Assembly (NCBI RefSeq): GCF_036088315.1
Contig: NZ_CP107996.1
Coordinates: 6,685,001 to 6,749,000 of the forward strand
From: Streptomyces sp. NBC_00344
Lineage (GTDB): Bacteria; Actinomycetota; Actinomycetes; Streptomycetales; Streptomycetaceae
DNA: 64,000 bases
Reading direction: 5' to 3'
Shown: positions 14,977-24,794 of the stretch, in pieces
Numbering within the stretch: the first letter of the stretch is position 1
How the letters are laid out: each line of letters opens with the position of its first letter
Made by a program: the position numbers and the translations under genes
Notes under the pieces: model-generated
What the model saw: the letters and a program-made list of their open reading frames with translations, nothing else
The model's database searches: none
Told to the model about the DNA's origin: nothing

Positions 14977-17124
14977 TCAGCCCGCGGACGTCTTCGGCGC
15001 AGGCTCCTCCCGTTCCGGGTGCGGGTAGGACGGCTGCACGCGCAGAGGTCGGGCCGCCCAGGCGGGAAGGTGCCAGTTCCACGGGCCGAACAGGGAAACG
15101 AGGGACGGAACGAGCAGCATCCGCACGATGGTTGCGTCGAGAAGGATGCCGATACCGAGTCCGGTCGCCAGTGTCTTGAGGTCGGTGCCGGGCCCGGAGG
15201 CGAGCGCCGCGAAGGCGAGGAAGAGGATGAGTGCGGCGCTGGTGACGAGTCGGCCCGTGCGGCCGATACCTTCGATGACGGCGGCATCGGTCGTTCGCGC
15301 GGCGTCGTACTCCTCTCGGATGCGGGACAGGATGAACACCTCGTAGTCCATCGACAGCCCGAACAGGAACGCGAAGACCATGAGGGGGATCCAGAAGGTG
15401 ATGGCCCCGGTGGCCGCGATGCCGAAGATCGCATCAGAGCCGTTACCGTTCTGCCAGAAGATCACCATCAGGCCGAGCGTCGCCGCGAGCGAGATCAGGT
15501 TGAGCAGCACTGCCTTGAGGGGCAGCAGCAGGGAACGGAAGGCCCGGGCGAGCAGCACATAGGTGAGCAGCGCGATGATCGTGAGCATCAGCGGGAAGTT
15601 GCCGTACACCGCGTGCAGGAAGTCGATCTGCGCGGCACCGATGCCGGCGACGCCGATGACCCCGGGGAGGTGCTCCGTGGTGCTCTTGACCCGTTTGACC
15701 ACGTCGACGCTCTTCGAGTTGACCGTCTCGTCTTCCGGGATGACCACGACGATGCTCTGTCCGCCCCGGTTGCCGGCCGGCCCGGAAGGTACGAACGCTC
15801 CGGTCACGCCGTCGACCTTGGCGACCCGGGCGGCGACCGATGCGGCCCGGTCGGTGCTGACCAGGACCTCCATCGGTGTCAGCGCGCCGGTCGGTACGCC
15901 GCCGCGCTCCAGTGTGTTCAGGGTGGTGTAGGCCGGCCCGTTCTTGGCGAGGGACTCCGAGGAGGCAAGGCCGATCTTGATACCGAAGAAGACGACGATC
16001 AGCGCCGCCAGCGCGGCCAGTGCGGTGCCTGCCGCGATCCAGCGGTACCGCACCACGGCGGCGGTCCACCGGCTCCAGGCGCGGCTCGCCCGGTTCTCGT
16101 GGCGGATCTTGGGCCAGTCCACCCGGGGGCCGATACCGCCCAGGATCGCCGGCGTCAGGGTAAGCGTCGTCATCACGCTGGCCAACGGGATGAGCGCCCC
16201 GCCGTACCCCATGCTGCGCATGAACGGGACAGGCAGGACGACCAGGGCGAGCAGGCCGATGGCCACGGTCACGCCGCTGAACACCACCGCATGCCCGGCC
16301 CGTTCCATCGCGACGACGACCGCCTCGTGGTTCTCCCGGCCGCGGTCGCGCTCCTCCCGCCAGCGGGTGACGAACAACAGGGAGTAGTCGATCGCCACGC
16401 CCAGGCCGATGAGGGCGACCAGGAACTGCACGATGAACGAGACATCGGTCGCGTAGGTGAGAGGCAACAGCATCACGAACGTCGCGAGGATCGACACCGC
16501 GGCCACCAGCAGTGGCAGCAGAGCGAGGAAGGAGGCGAACACGAAGGCGAGTACGGCAAGGGCGCCGACGGCACCGAGAAGCGTTTCCCCGAGAACCCCC
16601 TGGCCTCCGCTGTCATTGCCCCCGGAAGCAAGCGTGTCCTGCCCCGTCACACCGACCGTCGCACCGGGCGGCATGGCCTTCTGCGCCGCCGATCGGATCG
16701 GGTCGGTCAGCAGCTTCTGGCTCGGTGACGGGTTGAAACGGTAGAACACCAGGGCATAGGCGGTGCGGTCGTCCTTCGTCCGGAAGGCCTTGTCGCCGGT
16801 GTTCGCCTCGTCGATCACCCGCACATGCGGGACAGCCGTGCCGACTGCCGCGAACCCCCGGCCGACCTCGGCCTCGTGACGGGTGATCGTCTGCCCGGCC
16901 GGGAGCGTGACCGCGACCAGATAGGGACTGGTGTCACCGCCGCTGCCGAAGGCGTGCTCGATCTTGTGTGCTGTCACGGTGCCGGGCTGACCCGGCAGCG
17001 AGAAGTCGATCGTCAGCCGGTCCGTGGTCCGGCCGGCCAGCAGCGCGCCGGCGACCAGCACCAGACCCCAGAACGCCACAACCACCTTGCGATGCCGCAG
17101 AACGAATTCCGCCCACCGTCGCAT
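14977..17124 (-). CDS. MMPL-family RND transporter
   Basis: 715 aa, typical for Streptomyces MMPL proteins. It has the twofold repeat of one N-terminal membrane helix, an outer domain and a bundle of five helices. Signature segments include LIGLGVAIDYSLLFVTRW and FGLSMDYEVFILSRIREEYD, whose charged residues in the membrane are the proton-relay positions of the family. The ATG at 17124 (MRRWAEFVLRHRK) has GGAGGG about 8 bases upstream. Such proteins export lipids or hydrophobic compounds by proton antiport; the substrate is unknown. A promoter can be read at 17156-17183. Confidence 0.92.
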   Translation of the reverse strand: MRRWAEFVLRHRKVVVAFWGLVLVAGALLAGRTTDRLTIDFSLPGQPGTVTAHKIEHAFGSGGDTSPYLVAVTLPAGQTITRHEAEVGRGFAAVGTAVPHVRVIDEANTGDKAFRTKDDRTAYALVFYRFNPSPSQKLLTDPIRSAAQKAMPPGATVGVTGQDTLASGGNDSGGQGVLGETLLGAVGALAVLAFVFASFLALLPLLVAAVSILATFVMLLPLTYATDVSFIVQFLVALIGLGVAIDYSLLFVTRWREERDRGRENHEAVVVAMERAGHAVVFSGVTVAIGLLALVVLPVPFMRSMGYGGALIPLASVMTTLTLTPAILGGIGPRVDWPKIRHENRASRAWSRWTAAVVRYRWIAAGTALAALAALIVVFFGIKIGLASSESLAKNGPAYTTLNTLERGGVPTGALTPMEVLVSTDRAASVAARVAKVDGVTGAFVPSGPAGNRGGQSIVVVIPEDETVNSKSVDVVKRVKSTTEHLPGVIGVAGIGAAQIDFLHAVYGNFPLMLTIIALLTYVLLARAFRSLLLPLKAVLLNLISLAATLGLMVIFWQNGNGSDAIFGIAATGAITFWIPLMVFAFLFGLSMDYEVFILSRIREEYDAARTTDAAVIEGIGRTGRLVTSAALILFLAFAALASGPGTDLKTLATGLGIGILLDATIVRMLLVPSLVSLFGPWNWHLPAWAARPLRVQPSYPHPEREEPAPKTSAG

Positions 17125-17155
17125 TCCGGCCCTCCCATACGCCGTCGATTGCGTG

Positions 17156-17183
17156 ATTCTAGCCTCTTCATCCTTTTTGTCCG
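17156..17183 (-). promoter_or_regulatory. promoter of the MMPL gene
   Basis: On the leftward strand CGGACA (17178-17183), a 16-base AT-rich spacer and TAGAAT (17156-17161) form a good -35/-10 pair, ending 32 bases before the MMPL start codon. Confidence 0.5.
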
Positions 17184-17339
17184 CTATTGCAAAGAAAGGG
17201 CTCTTCGTTCCATCCCGGGGAGGCAGTGCGGGATCGGTGGAACCGGGAATCGGCAATTCAGACCGCGTCGCTCCGCCCGACCCGGCGTCAGAAAGGTGCC
17301 CGTGTTCCCAGGGCGGGGCAACATGCCAGGCTCTGAGGT

Positions 17340-17750
17340 ATGTTGCCCCACAGCGAGCAGACCGCCGGCGAAATCCTGCACCAGCGCGGGTGGCGCAAGG
17401 CATTCACGGTCCAGGAGATGGTCGACACGTGGGGCCGGCTGGTGGGCGAGGTGGAGCAGGGGTACAGCGATCTGGTCGACGAGTACACCAACGACCTCTG
17501 CAGCCGGAACTGGCTCCACGAGGCATGGCCGATCCTCACCGAACGTGTGATCGTGCTCTGGACTCCGCAGATCAAAGCCCTCGACGACCGGTTCAGAGGT
17601 GCCACCGTCTTCGACGACGGCATCGCCGTTTCACAGTTCCACCGGATCAGCGGATTCGACCCCGTCGATATGTGGTGGTGGCGGCGCCACCCGCGCCTGC
17701 TCGTCGGCGACCTCGGTCGCTCGCTCCGCGCTGCGGGCGCCATCGACTGA
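17340..17750 (+). CDS. hypothetical protein, helical and tryptophan-rich
   Basis: 136 aa. No family recognised. The sequence is soluble-looking and helical, with several tryptophans (TWGRLVGEVEQGYSDLVDEY, and PVDMWWWRRHPRLLVGDLGR near the C-terminus). No signal peptide or membrane span. It stands alone between two divergently oriented units. The ATG at 17340 has no strong Shine-Dalgarno. Codon bias and amino-acid composition make it a real gene rather than a chance frame, but no function can be offered. Confidence 0.65.
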   Translation: MLPHSEQTAGEILHQRGWRKAFTVQEMVDTWGRLVGEVEQGYSDLVDEYTNDLCSRNWLHEAWPILTERVIVLWTPQIKALDDRFRGATVFDDGIAVSQFHRISGFDPVDMWWWRRHPRLLVGDLGRSLRAAGAID

Positions 17751-17884
17751 CCTGAGCAGGCCGATATTCCGGTCCTGCCGAAGGGGAAGTGTCCGCGATC
17801 CACTCCGCGGCCGGGGACGAGGAAGCCACGGTGGCGACCCGGCAGTCAGGATGTGTTCAGGTTCCGGCTGCCAGGGTCGGCCTC

Positions 17885-18724
17885 ATGACTGAGACCTCTG
17901 AGACCTCTGAGACGTCCGCGGCGCAGGTCCGCCCCAACGCCGCCCCCGGCAGTCGATTCGTTTGGAGCAAGGTTCCGGAAGTCACCGCATACTTCTGGAT
18001 CATCAAGGTGCTGTGCACGACGGTCGGCGAGACCGCTGCGGATCTCCTGAACGAGAAGCTGGGACTGGGCCTGACCGGCGTGTCGCTGCTGATGAGTCTG
18101 CTGCTGGCGGTGGTTCTGATCGTCCAGTTCCGCACCAGGGCCTACCGGGCCGGCGTCTACTGGCTCGCCGTGGCCCTGATCAGCGTCGTCGGCACCCTGA
18201 TCAGCGACAACCTCACCGACAACTTCGGCGTGCCGCTGGAGACCAGCACCGCCGTGTTCGCGGTCGCCCTCGCCGCAGCCTTCTTCGTCTGGTACGGCCG
18301 TGAGGGGACGCTGTCCATCCACAGCATCGACACGGTCTCCCGCGAGGTCTACTACTGGCTGGCCGTGCTGTTCACCTTCGCGCTGGGCACCGCCGCCGGC
18401 GACCTCGTCGCCGAGAAGATGGCCCTCGGCTATTGGTTCTCCGCCGTCCTCTTCTGCCTCGCCATCGCCGCCGTGGCGCTGGCGCACTTCGCGCTCGGCC
18501 TGAATGCCGTGCTCAGCTTCTGGATCGCGTACATCCTCACCCGTCCGCTCGGTGCCTCGATCGGCGACTACCTGTCGCAGCCGGCCGGGGGCGGTGGCCT
18601 GGGCCTGGGCACCGTGATCACCAGCGTGTTGTTCCTCGCGGTCATCCTCGGCCTGGTCGTCTACCTCTCGGTGACCCGCCGGGACGTCGCCAGGCCCGAG
18701 CCGCTCACGCCGTCGGAAGGCTGA
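17885..18724 (+). CDS. multi-pass membrane protein (COG4705-like)
   Basis: 279 aa. After a short hydrophilic N-terminus with a TSETSETS repeat, it has about eight membrane helices in which a unit is repeated: KVLCTTVGETAADLLNEKLG, then LGTAAGDLVAEKMALGYWFS and LTRPLGASIGDYLSQP. The recurring G-E/D-x-x-A/G-D motif suggests an internally duplicated transporter of the kind annotated as COG4705 membrane-anchored proteins. The ATG at 17885 is chosen because the upstream frame is not membrane-like. Its 3' end overlaps the convergent histidine kinase gene by 20 bases. Substrate unknown. Confidence 0.8.
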   Translation: MTETSETSETSAAQVRPNAAPGSRFVWSKVPEVTAYFWIIKVLCTTVGETAADLLNEKLGLGLTGVSLLMSLLLAVVLIVQFRTRAYRAGVYWLAVALISVVGTLISDNLTDNFGVPLETSTAVFAVALAAAFFVWYGREGTLSIHSIDTVSREVYYWLAVLFTFALGTAAGDLVAEKMALGYWFSAVLFCLAIAAVALAHFALGLNAVLSFWIAYILTRPLGASIGDYLSQPAGGGGLGLGTVITSVLFLAVILGLVVYLSVTRRDVARPEPLTPSEG

Positions 18725-20066
18725 CCACGAACCTCGCGCCCGGGGTGTGTGCCTCATCGTGGTGCACCTCGCCGCCGACAGAGCGGGCCAGGCGTCGCGA
18801 GAGCGACAACCCCAGGCCCGCTCCGTCGTGTCCGTCCCCGGGCTCGGCTCGGCGTCCCGGCTGGAAGAGCTGTGGCGCGAACGTCGCCGGTACACCGGGG
18901 CCATCGTCCGTGACATCGACGCGGACGCCGCCCGCAGACGCGCGGGCCTGGATGTGCACCCGCGAGCGCGCGTACCGCAGGGCGTTGTCGAACAGCGGAC
19001 TGGCGATCCGCTCCAGGAGGGCATCCGGGACCCCGGCCGACAAGCCGGGATCCCGCGCGGTGACGTGAAGCTCCACCGCCCCGGCGGAATCCACCCGGTC
19101 CGCGAGGCGGCGCAGCACCGACAGTACGTCGCTCGCTCCGCGTGTGGTGGCAGAGCTGTCGCGTGCGTCGTCGAGGAGTGTGTCGCAGATCGTGCGCATG
19201 GACACGGCGGCGTCCGCGATGGCCCTGTGCGTGGTCCGGGTATCGGCGTCGGAGCGAGGACGGGCACGCCACCAGTCCAGCTCGGCGATGATCCGGGCCA
19301 GTGGATTACGCAGTTCGTGCGACAACTCCCGGGTGAGCTGCTGCTCGTGCCGGAGCAGTGCGCGGATACGGTCCAGGAGTGCGTCGAGTGACCCACCCAG
19401 CTGCGCGAGCTCGGTGGAGCGGTCCACGCTCCCGAAGCGTTTCTCGGAGGCTACGGCGCTCCATTGAGTGGCGTGTTCGGTCATCGTGCGCACCGGCCGC
19501 AGTGCACGCCCCACCGCCAGACGGGTCAGCGCGTAGGTGCAGACGAGCATGACGGCGTCGAGCGCGAGCGAGGCGATGAGCAGGGAATCGGCCGAACTGC
19601 TGTAGGGGGACAGGTCCAGTGCGGTGACGACGGCCGCGTCCCGGCCTTCGCCGGGAACGGGTCGTGAGCACAGGCGGACCGGGCCATGAACGTTCTTGGT
19701 GAGGCAGTGCCGGCGGGTTCGTGCGGCGAGCTGGTCGGCAGCACGGGTCAGTGGCCCGGTGGCGGCTGCGGACGGTGGCTTTTCGAGCAGCCGACCGCCC
19801 GTGTAGATCCACACGTTGGTGTCCAGCAGTTCCTCGCCGGGTGTCTCCAGGACGTGCACCGCGGAGTCGCTGGTGTCGACGGTCGCTGCGACGGCGGCGG
19901 CCCGGGCCCCCAGTTCGTCGTCGGCCTGGCGCTGGAGGTGATGTCGGACGACGGTGTTGAACACTGCGGTGAGGATCACCATCAGGAGCGTGGCGGTTGT
20001 CAACGCGACCAGGGAGAGCCGGCCGCGCAGAGTCCGCGGCCACCACCACGAGACGAGGGGCCTCAT
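18705..20066 (-). CDS. two-component sensor histidine kinase
   Basis: 453 aa. Two N-terminal membrane helices (about 15-40 and 165-185) flank an outer sensor domain of about 120 residues; a HAMP-like linker is followed by the phosphoacceptor motif LSHELRNPLARI and the ATP-binding boxes PLFDNALRYA (N), VTDDGPGVP (G1) and GAGLGLSLSRRL (G2). It is coupled to the upstream response regulator by ATGA at 20063-20066. The signal is unknown; the neighbouring sugar-modification genes are possible targets. Confidence 0.9.
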   Translation of the reverse strand: MRPLVSWWWPRTLRGRLSLVALTTATLLMVILTAVFNTVVRHHLQRQADDELGARAAAVAATVDTSDSAVHVLETPGEELLDTNVWIYTGGRLLEKPPSAAATGPLTRAADQLAARTRRHCLTKNVHGPVRLCSRPVPGEGRDAAVVTALDLSPYSSSADSLLIASLALDAVMLVCTYALTRLAVGRALRPVRTMTEHATQWSAVASEKRFGSVDRSTELAQLGGSLDALLDRIRALLRHEQQLTRELSHELRNPLARIIAELDWWRARPRSDADTRTTHRAIADAAVSMRTICDTLLDDARDSSATTRGASDVLSVLRRLADRVDSAGAVELHVTARDPGLSAGVPDALLERIASPLFDNALRYARSRVHIQARASAGGVRVDVTDDGPGVPATFAPQLFQPGRRAEPGDGHDGAGLGLSLSRRLARSVGGEVHHDEAHTPGARFVVSLPTA

Positions 20067-20725
20067 GACAGTCGGTGCCCGATGCCGCGCGCGGTGGTGA
20101 CGCTCAGCGTGCTTCCGCTGTCGCGGAGCTTGCGGCGCAGCCGGGTCAGATACTGGTCCAGTGTGTTGGCACTGACCTGGGCACCCTCGGGCCAGCCCGC
20201 CCTGATCAGCTCACGTCTGCGCACGATGCCGCCGTGCGCCGCCATGAGAGCGGCCAGTAGCCGGAACTCCGTGGGTGTGAGTCCGGCCTGGGTGCCCCGC
20301 ACCGTCAGGCTGTGCCGGACCGGGTCCAGGATCACATCACCGCACGCTGCGGTACGAGCTGGGCCGCTGCGCTTGAGGGCCGCCCTCAACCGAGCGGCCA
20401 ACTCCGTGAGATGGAACGGCTTGGGCAGGTAGTCGTCCCCGCCCGCCGAGAAGCCCGCCAGCCGGTCGGTGAGCCGATGATGGGCGGTCAGGAAAATCAC
20501 CGGATAGCGGAAGCCGTTGGCTCTGATCGCCTGGCAGACGTCCCGGCCGTCCGCATCGGGCAGCCCGACGTCGAGCACAGCCGCGTCGACATCGCCCCCC
20601 GCCAGCCGCAGCGCAGTCGCGCCGTCCGGTGCGGGCAAGGTGCGGAAGCCCTCGTCCCGCAGGCCGCGCAGCAGGACATCACGCAGAGCATGGTCGTCCT
20701 CGACGACCAGGATCCTGTGTCGCAT
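20063..20725 (-). CDS. OmpR-family response regulator
   Basis: 220 aa. Receiver domain with acidic pocket (VVEDDHALR), phosphoacceptor Asp in AAVLDVGLPDADG and the conserved Lys in YLPKPFHL, followed by a winged-helix DNA-binding domain (LTPTEFRLLAALMAAHGGIV, ending VTTARGIGHRL). I chose the ATG at 20725, which has GGGAGAGG upstream; the longer frame is not conserved-looking. It is co-translated with the histidine kinase and is divergent from the GtrB-like gene. Confidence 0.92.
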   Translation of the reverse strand: MRHRILVVEDDHALRDVLLRGLRDEGFRTLPAPDGATALRLAGGDVDAAVLDVGLPDADGRDVCQAIRANGFRYPVIFLTAHHRLTDRLAGFSAGGDDYLPKPFHLTELAARLRAALKRSGPARTAACGDVILDPVRHSLTVRGTQAGLTPTEFRLLAALMAAHGGIVRRRELIRAGWPEGAQVSANTLDQYLTRLRRKLRDSGSTLSVTTARGIGHRLS

Positions 20726-20883
20726 ACCTCTCCCTTCGACGTCTCTGCGGGGGTGGGTGCGCATCAGCGGAACCATGGGCCGTGACCATCCGGGGCAGTG
20801 CGTCAGCTTCCCGTGGACTCCGGCCGGCCCCACTCCTGCTGTGTCATACCGGACGTGCGGTGGTTCGCGACCCCACCATCCGA

Positions 20884-20918
20884 CTACAGTCGAGTAGACG
20901 GTCTATGGCACTGTAGAC
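20884..20918. promoter_or_regulatory. cluster of dyads between response regulator and gtrB-like gene
   Basis: CTAC-N6-GTAG (20884-20897) is followed by GTCTATGG-CA-CTGTAGAC (20901-20918, arms match at 6 of 8), and TAGACGGTCTA in the middle is itself palindromic. The half-sites (CTACA/TGTAG) resemble those of BlaI-type operators such as the one at 24095-24107. The rest of 20726-20942 shows no gene. Confidence 0.45.
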
Positions 20919-20942
20919 GATAGCGGGGTGAGGATCGTTCCC

Positions 20943-21014
20943 ATGACCAGCGCGAAGGGGCAACTGAGATTCATTTCCCGCGGCGCCGCTGCCCGCATGA
21001 GAGACACGGAGTGA
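20943..21014 (+). CDS. possible 23-codon leader peptide
   Basis: A short ORF (MTSAKGQLRFIS, then RGAAARMRDTE) begins with ATG 10 bases after GTGAGG. It ends at a TGA placed so that the GGAGTGA of its last codons is also the Shine-Dalgarno of the GtrB-like gene, which starts 6 bases later. That layout suits translational coupling. It could also be chance, since there is no homology to judge by. Confidence 0.35.
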   Translation: MTSAKGQLRFISRGAAARMRDTE

Positions 21015-21020
21015 TCGACG

Positions 21021-22004
21021 ATGGTCCACCTTTCGGTTGTCGTACCGTGCTTCAACGAGGCCGAGGTGATCGACGCGTTTCACACCGCGCTCCTCGCCGC
21101 ACTTGAGCCGACCGGACATCCCTTCGAGATCTGCTACGTCGACGATGGAAGCAGCGACTCGACTCTGGGAAGGCTGCGGCAGCTCGCGGCCGACGACCCC
21201 CGGGTGCACTTCACCTCCTTCAGCCGTAATTTCGGCAAGGAGTCGGCCATGCTCGCCGGTCTGCGGATGACCGCAGGCGATACCGCCGTACTGATGGACG
21301 CCGATCTCCAGCATCCTCCCGAACTCATCCCGCGCATGCTGGAGCTGCACCGGAACGGATACGACCAGGTCATCGCCCAGCGCGACCGTTCGGGCGAAGG
21401 CGCCGTGCGGTCTGCGCTCAGCCGTACCTACTACCGGCTTGTCAGGCGGTGCATGGACGTCGAGGTCGTCGACGGAGCGGGAGACTTCAGGCTGCTCTCG
21501 CGCCGCGCAGTGGATTCCGTGCTCTCGATGCCGGAGAGCAACCGCTTCTCGAAGGGGATCTTCTCCTGGATCGGGTTCGGCTCCGTCAGCTTCACCTACC
21601 AGAACGTCGAGCGTGCGGCGGGCGAGTCCAAATGGGGCGGCCGCCGACTGCTCAACTACGGCATCGACGGGCTGCTCTCCTTCAACAGCCGTCCGTTGCG
21701 CCTGGCAATCCACACCGGCCTCTGCCTGTTCCTCACAGGGTTCCTGTACGCGGGGTGGATCATCACTGACGATCTGCTCAACGGTGTCGACACACCCGGG
21801 TACACGACCCTGCTCACCGCGATCGTCGCGCTGGGCGGCATCCAGCTCGCTACCCTCGGCGTCATCGGCGAGTATGTGGGCCGGATCTACCACGAGTCGA
21901 AGCGCCGGCCCCACTACGTGGTCAGCGAGACCGACAGCCGGTCGAGGAACCGTCCCGCCGGTCCCGCTCTGGAGTGCACTGCGGGCGCGCGGCAGACCTC
22001 ATGA
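21021..22004 (+). CDS. GtrB-like polyprenyl-phosphate glycosyltransferase
   Basis: 327 aa GT2-family enzyme that moves a sugar from a nucleotide donor to polyprenyl phosphate on the cytoplasmic face of the membrane. Motifs: [12 protein letters not shown] at the start, [10 protein letters not shown], and the metal-binding [12 protein letters not shown]. Two C-terminal membrane helices (about 230-255 and 268-290) place it in the DPM1/GtrB group. The start at 21021 has GGAG 9 bases upstream. It overlaps the GtrA gene by ATGA at 22001-22004, so synthase and putative flippase are co-translated. Confidence 0.93.
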   Translation: MVHLSVVVPCFNEAEVIDAFHTALLAALEPTGHPFEICYVDDGSSDSTLGRLRQLAADDPRVHFTSFSRNFGKESAMLAGLRMTAGDTAVLMDADLQHPPELIPRMLELHRNGYDQVIAQRDRSGEGAVRSALSRTYYRLVRRCMDVEVVDGAGDFRLLSRRAVDSVLSMPESNRFSKGIFSWIGFGSVSFTYQNVERAAGESKWGGRRLLNYGIDGLLSFNSRPLRLAIHTGLCLFLTGFLYAGWIITDDLLNGVDTPGYTTLLTAIVALGGIQLATLGVIGEYVGRIYHESKRRPHYVVSETDSRSRNRPAGPALECTAGARQTS

Positions 22005-22450
22005 CCGAGGTGAAGCACAGCCGGTCGCCGAAGGCTCGCTCACTCGGGCAGTTCCTCACCTTCGCAGCAATCGGTATCGCCAACACCGCGGTGTACTACG
22101 CGGTCTACGCCTCCACGAACCACTGGATTCCCTACCTGGTGGCCCATGTCCTGGGCTGGTCGGTGAGCATCACCGGTTCGTTCTTGCTCAACTCGTACAT
22201 CACCTGCCGCACCCGGCCCACCTGGGGGGCCTTCGTCCGCTATCCGCTGTCCGGCGCGGTGAACGTCGTGGGCAGCGGGGTTCTCCTCTGTCTGGCGGTG
22301 AGCCTGCTGGGGATGGACAAGAACATCGCCGCCGTCGCCGCAGGTGTCGTCGTCACACCTGTCTCGTTTCTGCTGGCCAGGTGGGCCATCGACGCCGGAG
22401 CGGCAACTGCCCCCCGGCGCAAGGTCAAGGAAGATGCCTCCCCTTCGTGA
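22001..22450 (+). CDS. GtrA-family membrane protein (putative lipid-linked sugar flippase)
   Basis: 149 aa with four membrane helices, the standard GtrA size. It opens [20 protein letters not shown] and contains [20 protein letters not shown], both family hallmarks. GtrA proteins are thought to flip polyprenyl-phosphate sugars across the membrane after GtrB makes them. Its 3' end overlaps the convergent membrane-protein gene by 26 bases. Together with that gene it would form a three-part system for decorating an outer polymer. Confidence 0.9.
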   Translation: MTEVKHSRSPKARSLGQFLTFAAIGIANTAVYYAVYASTNHWIPYLVAHVLGWSVSITGSFLLNSYITCRTRPTWGAFVRYPLSGAVNVVGSGVLLCLAVSLLGMDKNIAAVAAGVVVTPVSFLLARWAIDAGAATAPRRKVKEDASPS

Positions 22451-23927
22451 CCCGCTGAACGTGGTAGTAGTCGGCGATGCACACGGCAGGCCAGCCACCA
22501 CGCTTCATACCGAACGGCTCCAGCATCCTGCCCACAGGCAACGGCTTGTATGGGAGGACCCGGGCACCGGCCGCCGACCGCGCCCGCAGCCACCGGTCCT
22601 GGCGGTCCCACCGCTCGGCCCGGACGTGCATATGTCCTCCGAGGGTGTGCAGCGGCCCGGCCAGGGAGAGGCAGACGCCGGAGCACACCATGACCGCACC
22701 CACCGCCGTTGCCACCCGCACCGCTTTGGCCGTCACAGGTGAGCGCCTGCGCAGCGCACGTCCCACCAGGGCGCCGACACCGGTGAGCAGCAGAACGTAC
22801 TGCAGCAGATAGTCGTTCCACGTCCGCTCCGTGGTGAGCAGATGCTGCCCGAAAACGGGGTAGGTGATCACGGTGCAGAGATAGCCGGAGAGGAGGAAGG
22901 CCAGCACCCCTACCCCCGCGAGAAGCAGCGGCCGGCAGGGCCGCAGCGCAAGAATCGTCCGGCCCCGCACAGTCAGTCCCAGCAACAGCCCGGCGGCGAC
23001 GGCGCCGAGGTACTGCCAGGTTGAGAAGATGGTCCCGAGAATATGCACGAAGTGGTGGAGTGACACCGACAGCGAAGCCGGGTCGAGCATCGAGGTCCCG
23101 GCGCCGAATCGCTCACGGCGCCTGCGCGAGCCCGGGGATGTCACCAGGAGCAGTACGCCGATTCCGACGCCGGCCATCGTGGCGAGGGCCCACCCACGGG
23201 CGAGGCGCCCCGCTCGCTCGTCGAACACCTTGCCCGCGAGGAGCGCCACGGCCGCAAGCGCCACCAGGACGACCACGGAGGTCTCCTCGGACAGCGTCCC
23301 CAGAAACGTCCCGGCCGGCACAGCGAAGGCCAGGGCCGCGATCTTGCCGGGGCGCCCACGCGCTAGCAACAAGGGAATCACCGACGCGCAGGCGAGGACG
23401 GGCGCCACCGTGTGTGAGACGGAGGCGGCAGGCCAGTAGAACGTCTTGTACGTATTGGCAGAGCCGAGGAGGAAGACCACCGCCACCATGGATGCGACGA
23501 ACAGCGGCACCCCGCGCGGCGCGCTGAGCCCTGTCCTGCGTGCCACCAGCGCGATCACCGCCCACAGCAGTCCCACCATCAGCGCCGCGCTGACCAGCCC
23601 GAACCACTGATGGCCGGCGACTCCGGGCTTGGCATAGAGCCCAACGAGCCAGCCGTTGACGATTCGGCCGTTGTCCTTGAAGTAGAACTTTCCGGTCAGC
23701 CCGGAGATGCCGTGATCGCGTACGTACGGCAGGAAGCACCATTCGTCCGCACTGGGACGCACATACTGCCCATACCAGACGGCGCCCGCGAGCAAGGCCA
23801 AAGGCCCCAGGCACACCACGACACCCCAGGTGCTCAGCAATCTCGTGAAGGCGGGGCTGCGGCCGCTCTGCGTCCCCGGCCCGGATCCCTCCGGACGCCG
23901 GGGAACACTCGATAGCTCGACCGCCAT
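22425..23927 (-). CDS. DUF6056-like membrane glycosyltransferase candidate
   Basis: 500 aa, about eleven membrane helices. The first outer loop contains [18 protein letters not shown] and [14 protein letters not shown], where the acidic D-E pair is placed like the catalytic Asp of GT-C type transferases; [16 protein letters not shown] and [16 protein letters not shown] follow. I chose the ATG at 23927 (MAVELSSVP); the open frame continues upstream but is not protein-like. It probably transfers the sugar delivered by GtrB/GtrA onto an outer acceptor; this is inference from location and topology. Confidence 0.75.
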   Translation of the reverse strand: MAVELSSVPRRPEGSGPGTQSGRSPAFTRLLSTWGVVVCLGPLALLAGAVWYGQYVRPSADEWCFLPYVRDHGISGLTGKFYFKDNGRIVNGWLVGLYAKPGVAGHQWFGLVSAALMVGLLWAVIALVARRTGLSAPRGVPLFVASMVAVVFLLGSANTYKTFYWPAASVSHTVAPVLACASVIPLLLARGRPGKIAALAFAVPAGTFLGTLSEETSVVVLVALAAVALLAGKVFDERAGRLARGWALATMAGVGIGVLLLVTSPGSRRRRERFGAGTSMLDPASLSVSLHHFVHILGTIFSTWQYLGAVAAGLLLGLTVRGRTILALRPCRPLLLAGVGVLAFLLSGYLCTVITYPVFGQHLLTTERTWNDYLLQYVLLLTGVGALVGRALRRRSPVTAKAVRVATAVGAVMVCSGVCLSLAGPLHTLGGHMHVRAERWDRQDRWLRARSAAGARVLPYKPLPVGRMLEPFGMKRGGWPAVCIADYYHVQRVTKGRHLP

Positions 23928-24408
23928 ATCGCACCACTGCCTTTCGGGGTCACTTCCGGTCGACCCCGAAGACGTGACTTGAGGCTCGTTGCCGGAATCG
24001 GTCTCTCGCTTCGGGATCACCCGGGGGGGATGAACCGCAGGGCATCGGCCAAAGCGGCCCTGCGACGTCGGATGCCTGTGGCACTCCCTTATTTCTACAT
24101 CATGTAGTAGCTTCGGCCCCAGTCCCGGACCCGGAGCCGCCCCAGCGGCGAATGGTGCCGGTCGGCTGCGGCTTCGCGTGCCCGGAACCTGGTTCGGCGG
24201 CAGATCGGAGCTCTCGTCATTGCCGGACCTGGTCTGTAAGGAGCCGATCGGCTGTGTCCCATCACGACAGCCCGGCACGGCACCCGGTCCGGTCGGTGGT
24301 GGCGAGCGGTGAGATCCCGGAGCCGGGCGCGGGAGTAACTTGGGCATCCGGAAATACGAGGCCGAGTCGAACCGATGGCCCACGGACGACGAAGGGGATG
24401 GGGGGAGC
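23928..24408. other. intergenic region upstream of blaI-like gene
   Basis: 481 bases between the divergent DUF6056-like and BlaI genes. The only clear element is the palindrome at 24095-24107 in a short AT-rich stretch. No gene is seen. Confidence 0.6.
24095..24107. promoter_or_regulatory. BlaI-type operator
   Basis: CTACAT-C-ATGTAG, a perfect 13-bp palindrome, extended by TAG on the right. It matches the TACTACA/TGTAGTA half-sites known for actinobacterial BlaI regulators. It lies 302 bases upstream of the BlaI-like gene and 168 bases upstream of the divergent DUF6056-like gene, so it may control both. Confidence 0.6.
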
Positions 24409-24792
24409 GTGAGCGGACAGGACGGCAGAACACCCGGGCGCCGGGCGCCCGGGGAACTGGAGAGCGAGGTGCTGGCGGCTCTCTGGTCGGCCGGGGAAGC
24501 AGTGGGTGCAGGAACGGTGCGCGAGCAGGTGGCAGGAAGGCCCGCGTACACCACAGTGCTGACGATCCTGTTCCGCCTCTACGACAAGGGGCTGGTCACC
24601 CGGAAGCGCGCAGGTCGTGGGTACCTCTACTCGCCGGTGCGCGACGAGGCCGGACACGCGGCGGCGGGCATGCGCAACCTGCTGGAGCACGGCGGTGACC
24701 GGGCTGCGGTACTCGCCCGGTTCGTCTCCGAACTGCCCGCCGAGGACGAGAAGCTGCTCGAGCAGTTGCTGCGCGGGCACCGGGAGGACTAG
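24409..24792 (+). CDS. BlaI/MecI/CopY-family repressor
   Basis: 127 aa. Winged-helix repressor reading GELESEVLAALWSAGEAVGA, then PAYTTVLTILFRLYDKGLVTRK, the family's DNA-binding core, with a C-terminal dimerisation/cleavage region. Start GTG at 24409 is preceded by purine-rich GAAGGGGATGGGGGGAGC. The M56 peptidase gene follows after 2 bases, the standard BlaI-BlaR1-like pair; proteolytic signalling would inactivate this repressor. The target may be the palindrome at 24095-24107. Confidence 0.92.
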   Translation: MSGQDGRTPGRRAPGELESEVLAALWSAGEAVGAGTVREQVAGRPAYTTVLTILFRLYDKGLVTRKRAGRGYLYSPVRDEAGHAAAGMRNLLEHGGDRAAVLARFVSELPAEDEKLLEQLLRGHRED

Positions 24793-24794
24793 AC

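Noticed and set aside
23928..24554. Open extension of the DUF6056-like frame to the right
   Set aside because: Proline/serine/arginine-rich with no signal peptide logic, and it overlaps the BlaI gene; the first membrane helix follows the ATG at 23927.
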